From positions 1 through 28,260 of the forward strand of contig JBNGIQ010008877.1 of NCBI GenBank assembly GCA_049999765.1: 28,260 nucleotides of DNA, written 5' to 3'. The position numbers and the translations under genes were made by a program. Each line of letters begins with the position of its first letter. Position 1 is the first letter of the stretch. The notes under the pieces are model-generated. The model had not been told where the DNA came from. It made no database searches and saw only the letters and a program-made list of their open reading frames with translations. Of the stretch, positions 18,841 through 28,190 are shown one piece after another. This DNA is from Phaeoceros laevis (lineage: Eukaryota > Anthocerotophyta > Anthocerotopsida > Notothyladales).

Positions 18841-19026
18841 AGTGACCATCTTACTCGACTAAATGGATCAACCAATACCTACACGATCATAGGGATTTAG
18901 TTTGACCCTCGTACTCGACTAAATAAATCAACCAATACCTTCACAACCATAGGGATTTAGTTTGTATATGTTGTTGTTGAACATTGTAATCTAGATGGAT
19001 CAACCTACAGGTCACGGAGATTTAAT
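18841..19026. repeat. 60-bp tandem repeat, two clear copies and one decayed
   Basis: 18841-18900 and 18901-18960 align base for base with few changes (ACTCGACTAAAT, ATCAACCAATACCT, CATAGGGATTTAGTTTG). A third, strongly decayed unit can be followed from about 18961 to 19026 (ATGGATCAACCT, GGAGATTTAATTTGG). Confidence 0.75.
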
Positions 19027-19384
19027 TTGGTTTGGATCCTTGGAGTTGTTTTTGTAGAACAAGATGAAGATAGTTTTCTAGTGTTTGAGCAAGAAGACAC
19101 ATGTACAGGTCGCGAAATAAGGTCATATAGTCTGAAATAAGTGAAACCGTTAACATCCTCTAGTGAAGAGGTGTATGTAAAACATTTACATAAGCTAAGC
19201 ATGTAGCTCAAGGGAGAAGAAGAACACGCAGAGGAGACCGAAGATGAAGCAAACGTCATCCAACAGCACGGCAAGGGCAGGAGATGAAGTTCTACACACA
19301 TGCATTAAAGCAACAGGTAGGGGTTTGTGTACATAATTGAAATAGCCTCTTAAGGTACTCCGACTGCCACCAGGTCAGTTGCCC

Positions 19385-19860
19385 TCATTTCAGAGATTCA
19401 TTGAGAATAAGGTCAAGGAACAGCTCAAGGAACAGATGGAATCCTTTGTGGCTGAGGATGCTGCTGGCGGATTCTAGGGGCCCATAACAAATCTGGACTT
19501 GGCACACTAGGGACCTCCAACTGTGGACATCAGGGAGATGCCATAGAAAATTGAGGAGGGGTACTATCGACATATATGCTAATTTAAAATCCCAGGATGC
19601 GGCCAGGAGTATTGACCATGTTGAAAATCCAGATGTTCTTTACAGATTTGGACGACCTCTATGGGCCCGGGCCTTCCTTGTGGTGGCGAGGACTTGGTTT
19701 CACTTGCTATGAGCACTTGCTATGAGCAAGATACTGGGAGTAAGGAATCAGGTCTCAAGGATTGGCCCCAAGTGCGGAAGAAAGGCATCACTGACATGGA
19801 ATGTTTAGCTGTACTTGGTTTGAGTGTGGGGGTAGATAGAAAACACCTGACGGCTTGAAG
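19385..19860 (+). pseudogene. Decayed gene of unknown family
   Basis: Coding-like sequence is split over frames. From about 19389 one frame reads QRFIENKVKEQLKEQMESF and then runs into several TAG codons. After a frame change near 19575 it reads ENPDVLYRFGRPLWARAF. After a 13-bp duplication (ACTTGCTATGAGC twice, about 19703-19728) it continues with GITDMECLAVLGLSVGVD in another frame. The spacing of a GRPLW box, an LA..KIL box and a final LAVLGL box reminds me of fungal hypothetical proteins, but I cannot name the family. Stops, shifts and the duplication mark it as dead. Confidence 0.35.
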
Positions 19861-20769
19861 GCTGCAATGTTAGACCTGGTGGGCGGCAAACGGGAAGTGC
19901 CCAAACACTTCGATAAAGTGTGGAAGCCGACTCCTTTATTTGCTGGGGAGGAATTCATGGGGGAATATTGACTCTCTTGTGTGCGGCACTTAAGGTGGGA
20001 AATCTCTAGCAGCAGGTGAACGCATGGCACCTAGTTTCTCGATACAACCACATCAACCCTAAACCCAAGCACACTCCAACCGTGTCACTAGATTTGGAGC
20101 AGCTTAAAGGAGACCTTTACTCAGCCGCTCATCTCGAATTGCCCTAGCTAATCGTCAAGCCTGAAGACTAACTAGTCTTTGTGCATCATAACATCAAGCA
20201 CAACCAGTACATCTACCTATCCAGCCTCATTAACAGCTTGATGGTACACATAACATTTGGTTGAACTTTGCTTAACAAATAAAGTATGATTTGATACAAC
20301 TCTTTTCTAATGGTGCACTAAGTGTGATTAGGCAACGTAGATTGGAGATGCTCCAAAGTTTGAAATGATTCAAGAAATCATCAAAACTAGGAAGGTGTCC
20401 AGAGTCTTCTATGAACGATGACGAGAAGAAGAAAGAAGCTACGGTGAAGTTATATATCATAGTTGCAGGAATCGCTACTTCTTTAGAATGAAGTGTTAAA
20501 ATGGAATGAATAGCTGCACATTTCCAGAATGAACAGCATTAAAATGGAGTGAATCGCTGCACATTTCCACAAGAGTCCCACTTCTCTGTAACTAAGAAGG
20601 ACCTGGTGGTAGTCGCAAGACTGCCATTGTCATTAGTGCACATCAAGTGGCGGTGCGCCTGATTCCTGTTGTGGAGTGAACACAATCCCGTTGTGGAGTG
20701 GACATGGCGTGAACACCCCCTACTACTACTAAGAGCAATATGCAACTTATTTTAGCATTTTAACATTCG
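19861..20769. other. No recognisable gene
   Basis: This may contain the 3' tail of the decayed gene to the left. No intact frame or domain was recognised. A short direct repeat TTAAAATGGA(A/G)TGAAT...GCTGCACATTTCCA occurs near 20495 and 20531. Confidence 0.4.
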
Positions 20770-20930
20770 AACATCCTCTTAACATCCTCTTAACATCCTC
20801 TTAACATCCTCCTAACATCCTCTTAACATCCTCTTAACATCCTCTTAACATCCTCTTAACATCCTCTTAACATTCTCTTAACATCCTCTTAACATTCTCT
20901 TAACATCATCCTCTTAACATCCTTCTAGAA
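20770..20930. repeat. 11-bp minisatellite AACATCCTCTT
   Basis: About thirteen head-to-tail units of AACATCCTCTT start at 20770. A few have a single change (AACATCCTCCT, AACATTCTCTT), one has a 3-bp insertion near 20902, and the array ends in a decayed unit. Confidence 0.95.
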
Positions 20931-21020
20931 TTTTCAATTTTATTTTTGGAGGCCAAAGATTGAACCCCTTATACAGTTAACCAAGGAACCCTTACGGAGC
21001 TTTTCACAATTCTGCCCAAC

Positions 21021-21092
21021 CATGCCTTAGCATAGAAAGCTTATACGATGGGACCAAGGTTCCATGCTTTAGCATAGAAAGCTTATACCATG
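21021..21092. repeat. 30-bp direct repeat pair
   Basis: CATGC(C/T)TTAGCATAGAAAG followed by CTTATAC(G/C)ATG occurs at 21021-21050 and 21063-21092 with two mismatches. No coding content is evident. Confidence 0.8.
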
Positions 21093-21345
21093 TTAATATG
21101 CTTTCACAAAGAAAGTACGACCTAAACATCCTTGCCGGACAACAACTTGTTATTGGCTTTAGGAGGGGATAGTAGTTAATTACCACCTACCTAAAGTTGC
21201 TATAGAAAACCTACTTCCAACTCCTTGAGTGCATTTTCTACTTCCATAAAACACCTTCTTCACTGCATTTTCGTAACTCCAGGTCTGAAACTAGTGAAAC
21301 ACTATGTAGCATATGTGGCCATCAGAGTCACAAAGTTGCAGTAAC

Positions 21346-22870
21346 CTAGTTAGTGCGGGACCTTTTGGAGGTGAACATGTTGCTGGCAAATGTAACAGCC
21401 AGCAAGCCGGCGACGGCGGTAGCCAAAACAACATGGCCTCCATGGTCAGTTCCCAGTTCAGCCAGGTTGAATCGCGCGTCCAAGCCGTTGTAGATAGCGG
21501 TGTACAGGCTCTTGCCCAGGACGGTGTAGAGCAGACGAGCTGGGGTGAGCAGAACCTGCATCCATTAATATTGGAAGCAGTTACTGTAACTAACAGATGT
21601 CCCAGCCAGCGAGCTCGAGCTAGCTATAGCTGCATGTGAAAGCTGGGCGGAACTAATGCTGCTAAATGATGCGTGCGCACGCAAGGAGCAAGCAAGTGTT
21701 CTGACCTGATAGACAGCCGGCAAGAAGTGCAGAAGGCCGAGGTAGCTGAAGAGTGAGTCCAGGAACCAGTCGCTGTGAACCGAGGCCACCACCCCGTCAA
21801 CCACGATGTTCCCCTGAGCGGTGAAAGGGTTGAAGGCTCCCTGTTTCAAGCTGCTTGAGATTTCTGCACCCAAAAAACAAGGATTAGTCGATGAAGAATC
21901 AATCGTGCTTAGCAATTACTCAAGACCTATCGGCTTTGTAAACTTCCAGCCGTTACCTGTCACCGCGTGCAGCGTAGCACCTTCACCAGTTGCGTTGGTC
22001 ACCCACAGGTAGTCTCCAAGCACAACGTCCTGAGCTCTCTTGTACGTCGTGATGCCTGCTTCACATATCACGATTTTCAGGCTAGGGCGGCCGCGGGTGC
22101 CGGCGGACCAATTGAACACGCGGGCACCAACCGTACATGGGGATCTCTAGCAAATACCTGCTTGCACGGTGGGGACGAAGTGTCGAGGGGAAAGCTCCAA
22201 GCTCGCAGCTGCGTCCATCCCGATCTTAACGTACAGTGAAACACCCAGCGCGTCTTTGTGTCCGAAAGCGTAGACGTCGTCATAAGCGATGCGCCCGATG
22301 TGTTCATCCCACACAGCCACCTGCACATTCCAACAACGATTCACGATTGATCAGCCCCAGCCGCTACATACATATGGCTAGCCACGCCTTCAAGGCCTGC
22401 TGCAAAGACCATGCACGGATTCATGCGCACCAGCTAGCCAGCGAAGTCCTCTCCAGAAGTTTATCAACTGGTCAAGAGAAGACCTACCTTGTCGCCCAGA
22501 TCCAGCTCTTCCATGGTCTTGAGCTTGCCGTCAGCCAACTGCACCGTCGCATGACCTGCATCACAACACGACCGGCGAAGCATCAGATTCAACGAGCGTG
22601 AGAACGCGTTACACCGCGAATTCCTACTGCAGCGCAGCTCGAGGTGCTGCAGTGTGGCGGCGCCAGAAAAGGCCTACCTGGGAAGCAAACCTTCTTCCTC
22701 GGTGGCTCAGGGAGCGTAGGCTGCTTCCCTGGCAAATGCCACTTCTCTCTCCCAAGAGCCATTCTCCTCGCTACAAGAGTTGGAGTTGCCTCCGCGCCGG
22801 GGATCGCTGCACAGCTGAGCAAGAGCAGCAGGCCCGCTAGGGCACACAGGAGGGCAGCGCGGGCGGCCAT
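21346..22870 (-). CDS. Hedgehog-type Hint (Hog) domain protein, secreted/membrane, six exons
   Basis: Exons on the minus strand are 22870-22678, 22555-22488, 22320-22158, 22055-21957, 21863-21706 and 21555-21346. All junctions are GT-AG with matching phases, giving 296 aa. Residues 1-28 are a signal peptide. After a short basic/Pro-rich stretch comes the Hint module. Block A is CFPGHATVQLADG with the candidate catalytic Cys at 62, then MEELDLGDKVAVWD. Block B is LELSPRHFV with His134, the usual TxxH read as SxxH. Further on come LGDYLWVTNATGEG and GAFNPFTAQGNIVVDGVVAS, the Hog signature. The C-terminal part ends in a transmembrane helix (268-287) and a basic tail. Animal Hedgehogs use this module for self-cleavage and cholesterol attachment. 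Here no Hedge signalling domain precedes it, and the residue before the catalytic Cys is Val rather than Gly. Cleavage activity is therefore open. Hog proteins outside animals have no settled function. Confidence 0.9.
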
Positions 22871-22963
22871 GTCCGAAGAGCGCTAGCAGGAGACGAAAGT
22901 ACGGGAGAGGAGGCGTGAGCGAAGAGGAGGCGGAATGCCTTCTTCCTGGCCGACCGTCTTTTC

Positions 22964-22971
22964 TTTATATA
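22964..22971 (-). promoter_or_regulatory. TATA box of the Hint gene
   Basis: TATATAAA on the minus strand lies about 94-101 bp before the ATG at 22870. Transcription would begin near 22940 and leave a 5' UTR of about 70 nt. No ATG lies between. Confidence 0.6.
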
Positions 22972-22979
22972 GGGGCCCG

Positions 22980-24214
22980 GACTGAGAAATCTCGGTCGAC
23001 CTACAGTTGATTCGTGCTAAACCTAATCGATTGTGGTACAGGCGCAGCCCTGCGACCGAGATCACAGCTCTTGGTCCTTCTTGAAGGTTCCGTTTCTTAT
23101 CTAGAGAGACTCGGAAGTGTCCAGCTGCTTGATCCGCTCTTCCATTCAAGTGTACGGGAATTGGTCGGCGCGGCCGGCGGCTTGCAATTGGCTGAGCCGG
23201 TTCATGAATGCGTGGAGATATTGATTCAAGCTTTAGGCGTTCTGAAGAGATCCTTGGAAGCAGCACGTGTTTCTGCTGGGGACAGGTTTTGTGCCTATCT
23301 AGATTCTGGCATTTCCTTCGCCTGCAGCGACGTCCATGGATGAATGGAGTAAAGGGAACGGCAACGTTTCCGATACTCCACATGTACAATTAATGGCAAC
23401 CTGCAAACTTACAAGTGTGGAGAAGCTCAAGAGACCGCTAACCTGTACATCTCTCCAAGGTGAGATCCGATATTAATCTGTTCAGGTCTGACAGACGTCG
23501 AAGACACAGGTATATCCAGTGTGTGTGCGTGTTTATTGTCCGGGCAAGGTCTGGACTTTGTTGAGGGTGTTGCTGAAGTTGGCAGCTGTTGGATATATCT
23601 CTTCTACCGACCTAAAAACCGCGAAGCAGCCGGTCACCCCTGCAGCCTAATTATTGCTTGCGGCGGGAGCGACTGGCACCCGTGCCAGTACACGACGGGG
23701 CTTATGTTCTGCCAGGTCACATCGGTCTTTCCTGGCCTCAGTTGGCAAATGAGCGTGGGTTGGTTGGTGACAGTGCATCGGTACAACTCCGGATGAGGCA
23801 GCCAGACTGGACATTGTGGCGAACATACTGGTGATTCGGCGATGATAAAATGTATTGGTCAAACCTCCATTTGTGGTGGTTTGAAGGGACTTTGGTGTCT
23901 TGGCTCTCCGAATAACCATTCCTTGTGCCTGCCTGCAGACAAGCCTCCAATTGCAAGAAACCAGTAAGAAACTTGTGCGGAAGCAGGAAATTTTTCCGCC
24001 TGTCAATTGCAACCATCCAACCTGATATCTAGTGATGAACGGTTGAACACAAGATTGGCACCCCGCAGTTAAAGATCAAATAGGGTTCCTGATTCCACCC
24101 CAGCTGGGAGACAGGCATTTCACTCATGTGGCTTACGCTATCCGAACTGGCTCAGTCAGCTTGAGCACATGACAAACGGCAGTCGCCGGCAGCTTGTTTC
24201 AGTAACATTTGTGA
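22980..24214. other. No recognisable gene
   Basis: Overlapping frames are open on both strands around 22883-23389. The + frame at 23014-23343 looks Leu-rich and coding-like but starts at GTG and matches no family I know. Frames at 23521-24012 also lack domains. This is probably the upstream region of the Hint gene plus unannotated intergenic DNA. Confidence 0.4.
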
Positions 24215-24256
24215 TATATGTAGGAAGGGATATATATATATCCCTTCCTACATATA
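24215..24256. repeat. Perfect 42-bp palindrome
   Basis: The sequence is symmetric about 24235/24236 without a mismatch. Each arm carries TATATGTAGGAAGGGA, running into a central TA repeat. It can extrude as a cruciform with no loop, and such palindromes are unstable in bacterial clones and common at rearrangement sites. Confidence 0.95.
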
Positions 24257-24278
24257 CATGTGCACAATCTACTTGCAG

Positions 24279-24361
24279 GTGAGAACGCCGGCTGCAGTCT
24301 TGAATCTTTGGGTGGAGTGATGCCATCAAAGCTGTTCACTGTAGACTTGCTCTTGAAGCAG
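24279..24361 (+). other. Orphan exon-like stretch
   Basis: After a good acceptor (CTACTTGCAG) 83 bases encode ENAGCSLESLGGVMPSKLF and TVDLLLKQ in phase 2, ending at a CAG|GTCTGT donor. No partner exons were found on either side, and I do not recognise the family. It may be one exon of a lost gene or chance. Confidence 0.25.
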
Positions 24362-24517
24362 GTCTGTAAAATCGTTTCTCTTAGATGAGGGTTCTTTCAT
24401 CTTACAAGACAATTACAACACTTGTAATTATGCAGCTGTGCTGGGCTCCTATTGCCTTGCGGTAAGCTGCTCACAACCGATGCACCTAATCATGCCCACT
24501 TGTTTGTGCAAGCAGCT

Positions 24518-24620
24518 GCAGGGGAATGGATTCCCCTGCTGAGGATCCATTCCCTGCAGGAAATGAGGATCCATTCCCCTGAGGGCAATGAGGATCCCCC
24601 GAAGGGAATGGATCCTCATT
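24518..24620. repeat. Nested inverted repeats (foldback insertion)
   Basis: GCAGGGGAAT is followed by GG and then ATTCCCCTGC (24518-24539). AATGAGGATCCATTCCC (24562-24578) is the exact reverse complement of 24604-24620. GAGGATCC(A/C) recurs four times. The cluster ends four bases before the similarity to VHA-c'' exon 2 begins, where exon 1 and the start of exon 2 should be. Confidence 0.85.
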
Positions 24621-24624
24621 ACGG

Positions 24625-25279
24625 GTAGGAAGCACCCTGGTTGGAGAGGCCAGAAGGAATTTCCGAAGTACGTCCAAAAACCTTCTCTGCTGCAATTTCT
24701 CTCTAGTCTGCTTTGAGCACTCAGGAGGCTGTTAAGAACCATCACGTCTGTTGAAGTGGAGATCTCTCTGTTGTTTTCAGTGTGATTTTCTGTGAGGCGG
24801 TGGCCAGCCATCTATGAATGGAGCTGTTGTGGTTGTCATTCACCAGAAAGAATTGGAGAGTGGCCTAGCTCTGACAACGTGCTTTACCCTGCATCCAAAG
24901 ATCTATGCTGGCTTGCTGTCTTTGGATTGATCAGGAATTACCGTTGGGTTTGCTAACCTTGTTTGTGGGTACGTTTGTCCACCCTCAAGCTACGTTAAAC
25001 ATGTTACCTTGTTGCCAACTCCCATCGTACATAGAGATGGTCGAAGCAGGGTTACTGGTTGGGTGCCAACAGATTGCCCTTCCGTTCACCTCTATATTAT
25101 GTGACCATCTTACTTCGGTTTTATTTGCAAAGTCTGTGTAGGCATCATCGGGAATGGATATTGTTCAGTTCTGTCTGTGGGAATTTTGATCATCGAGCTT
25201 TTTGGCAGTGCCTTGGGCCTGTGGGTGTGATCGTGGCATCATCATGTCCTCTCAAGCCTCATGGACTACGACCGCATGA
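24625..25279 (+). pseudogene. V-ATPase subunit c'' (VHA-c''), broken copy 2
   Basis: This is a more decayed duplicate of the 16.4-17.3 kb copy. Exon 2 similarity starts at 24625 (VGSTLVGEARRN). The intron-2 acceptor TTTTCAG is intact and exon 3 starts at 24781 with VIFCEAVA. A 4-bp insertion (GCC duplicated as GCCAGCC, about 24804-24808) then shifts the frame to an immediate TGA. Further indels follow before FANLVCG. Exon 4, from about 25132, lost its CAG acceptor (reads CAAAG) and many bases, but keeps FGSALGL and SSQAS remnants to the TGA at 25277. Exon 1 is absent, its place taken by inverted repeats. Introns are kept at the same positions. Confidence 0.85.
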
Positions 25280-26246
25280 ACAGCTTCTCCATCATCTACA
25301 TACAAAGTGCTCAGGAAAACCCCTCGTGAAGGAGATGCAGAAGCAAGCCCCATGTACAGCCTTTGCTTTGATTATCCAAGGGACCTCAATTGCAAGCAGT
25401 AGAAGAGACCTGGGGAGTGCCATGTGAAGTAGACATATCATTTTCCCTGCAAGAGTGGACTGAGAGCCTGATCCACACCAAGCCGCAGAACAGGCATAGT
25501 TGACAACAAGCTTCTCATGAATGCCGAAGTTCTACGAAGTCCGTCTATTGCTTAGGTCTGCATTCGCACTTGTTCAAAATGACTGAGGCCCGTTCACACC
25601 TGCACATGGCAAGCTTACCAGACCAGATCCGACACAGGCAGGTTCGCCAAGTTGGGAAGAAGAAGAAGAAGTTTAAGTGATTGACGGGGTTCTTGCGTAC
25701 CACACTCTTCGTTTACTGACGGGGCAAAAAGCCCCCTCCTGAACTAGATCTCTCTCAAGTCTTATGTTATCCATGATTTTTGATTCTTGAAGGTTTTAAC
25801 AAATGGTTGGAAGCTCAGTTTGAGCAACCGGACTGGAACAATTCCAGTATTGAGAGAAAAAATACAATAGCGTTGGACTTGGATAACTGCCTACTTTGAC
25901 CAAACGATGCGCAATCGGACTTTCAGAATCTTTGCAATGACAAATATCTTTGCAAAGATAAATATCGCGTGCGTGCAACGAGGGACTTATGAATCTATTA
26001 CAAACTTGCATAAATGTTTCCAGCATGTTGGTAGCTTCACAAGTTCAAAATCTTCGTCCTGTTAGAAAAAAGTCTCTCACTTGGAAAAAGTTTTAAAGGA
26101 AGGCTGTGCCACTGTGGCTTGGAAAATCCACTAACTAAAGTGCTTTCAAGATGTGATTGCTCTTCTTGGGAAAGGACCCCATATCGTCCACTCTTGCAGG
26201 GAAAACATCCACAAGACTGAGAAACCCAAACACCAACAGCAACAGC
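25280..26246. other. 3' flank of VHA-c'' copy 2; expected helicase exons not found
   Basis: Up to about 25660 the sequence is the downstream part of the segmental duplication. Beyond that I see no gene. The 3' exons expected for the minus-strand HRQ1 helicase (motif VI and the C-terminal domain) were searched for here by eye and not found. TTTTCCCTGCAAGAGTGGAC (25441-25460) recurs inverted at 26187-26206. Confidence 0.45.
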
Positions 26247-26336
26247 TTAACAGACAAGAGAACACACATCAACAGGAGGAGGAATAGAGGTCTATATATT
26301 CCTCCTCCTGTTCATGTGTGTTTTGTTGTCTGTTAA
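26247..26336. repeat. 90-bp foldback with 40-bp arms
   Basis: 26247-26286 and 26297-26336 are inverted copies with about three mismatches in 40 and a 10-nt loop. The arms start TTAACAGACAA and end ACAGGAGGAGGAATA. It lies 42 bp beyond the last recognisable helicase exon. It could be a tiny MITE, or a hairpin-RNA source if transcribed. Confidence 0.85.
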
Positions 26337-26378
26337 TATAAACTTCTGAAACACAACTTGAAGGTGTTGAGAGGTTAC

Positions 26379-28190
26379 ATCTATCCCAAGTTCAAGCGCT
26401 CGAGTGCAAACAAGAGCTTTCAGAGAACCATCCTGAAGACGCTGTCAGACAGAAACAACAAATACAATTCAGAATCCTTGACCAGTAGAGACTCGGTTAC
26501 GACAAACGTAACATGATTGGCACATGTGAAGAAAAATTTCACGCACTTTCTCCAACGCTCGTCTGTCTTCTGCTGTGTAGCCTGCTCGATAGCTCTCAAC
26601 TTTGTTTGCAAGGTCACGAAGTTTCTGCTTGTCAACCAGCAAGAGGAAGTGGTCATCAAACCTCAAATACAGCCCATAACTGCATCTGCAGTCCGAACGA
26701 AACGGTAGTCCAATCTGACAACACCTGAGCATTCAGCTTCTGTCGTATGGCATCACAGACAATCTCTGCTAGTTTACGAGCCTCCACAAAGATGAGCATT
26801 TGAAGTCCACACTTGAGAAGTTCTATCTGCCGGAAAAAGTACAAGTAGGACGGATTAGAGTTCTGCAAATAAGAGAGACCAAACTTACTCCACATCTATG
26901 AAAAAACCATGAGATTGTCGGAACTGGCATCTCTGTCCACGAAGTTCATGCCTAGCGCGTTATGTTGTTTGCACTAAACAGATAACAAACAAGTCAGGAT
27001 TGGATGGCACATAGGAACGGAGAAACAGAAGAGTGTACCGCCACATCTGCACTATCCGAGTATGGGCTTTTGGTCGGTGGCTGCCAGCACACTATATGTC
27101 TGTCGCCAACTGGTGCACCAGTCCCATGAATTTCATCAACATCCAAAGTAGTTAACTGTTTAACGTGCTCCTGTTGAAAAACAATGATGAACTTTCTGAG
27201 AAGGGACGAAAAATAAAAGATGCAAAAAAATGTATTCCGCAATACATGCACGTAACAACCTTGGGATTGGCTATGGTGGCAGAGCAGCATATAAACATGG
27301 GTTCTGCACCGTAGTGACGAGCGATTCTCAGAAGCCGTCGTAAGATGCAACCCTGGTATTCAGCACATGGAAGAAAGAATTAGCAGAACTGGCTGGAAAG
27401 AAAAATGGGTCCCAGTAAATCTATCAATATCCATCTTGCACAAGTGCAAGAACCAGGGCGAGGCGATATTTACGAAGGGGGAACTGTTGTGGAAGTTAAG
27501 TCTCAAGCTCGTACCACATGACCGCCAAAAACTCCTCTGTAAGTATGTGCTTCATCCAAAACTACAAACTTCAGATTTTCGAAAAAATGGGCCCAAGTCT
27601 GTTAAGAGTTGGCAGGGCTGACAGTCAGAACCCATTAGATTCAACAATCTTATGCCATAGGAATTGACATAGGCTTACCCCATGCTTTGGAAGGATATTA
27701 TGGTGGAGCATATCTGGATTAGTAAGAATAATCTGCACCCAAAACAGCCAAAATTATTAACCAAATCAGACAGCAAGTTCAGATGATTTTGTAGAGGTTG
27801 AGTACTAACCCTGCCATTTTTGCGGATCTTACTCCTGTCTGCATGAGATGTGTCTCCATCGTAGCTGGCAGAAAGCAATGGCAGGTCAGTCAATTTTCGT
27901 GAAGTCACGGTAAGTCTCCCCTGGTTTCAGTAATACATGAGCTAGTTATCAGAGTTCTGGACATGCAACATCTGTCAGAGCTGACGTCACGGTCCCCACC
28001 AGTAGCAATGAGGAAGACCTCTCTTGACATTGGTGACCATATCACCTGCCAGCAGTTACTCCCAGATACTATGAAAGCGCGGGCTTGGTCTGCACTACAT
28101 ACTGAACTGCACGTCCGTTTCAAGGGAATGAACTTGGAAATACTGAGCAGGTAGCTTACAGAGCGTTTTCAGCTGATCCTGTGCTAGTGC
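26379..28190 (-). CDS. HRQ1: HRQ1-type SF2 DNA helicase, partial
   Basis: HRQ1 is a RecQ4-related 3'-5' DNA helicase that in plants and fungi helps repair interstrand crosslinks. Exons read: 28190-28160 ([10 protein letters not shown], motif Ia region), 27864-27810 ([10 protein letters not shown]), 27732-27679 ([14 protein letters not shown]), 27598-27515 ([19 protein letters not shown], Walker B DEAH), 27352-27260 ([24 protein letters not shown], motif III), 27170-27039 ([19 protein letters not shown]), 26862-26725 ([19 protein letters not shown], motif IV), 26624-26547 ([13 protein letters not shown]) and 26441-26379 ([15 protein letters not shown], motif V). Splice sites are GT-AG and phases agree. 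One short exon between the first two could not be placed, and the start of the 26862 exon has an alternative at 26826. The Walker A part lies beyond the window's right end. Motif VI and the C-terminal domain were not found downstream, so the gene may be truncated. Confidence 0.78.

Noticed and set aside
20770-20930. CRISPR-like array
   Set aside because: The 11-bp units are contiguous without spacers; it is a simple minisatellite in a plant genome.
21346-22870. Intein interpretation of the Hint domain
   Set aside because: There is no host protein split around it and no C-terminal Asn plus Ser/Cys/Thr splice junction. The GNIVVDGVVAS block is Hog-type.
22883-23389. 168-codon minus-strand frame upstream of the Hint gene
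   Set aside because: It overlaps the TATA box and 5' UTR of the Hint gene, has no family signal, and its stop lies just before the Hint ATG.
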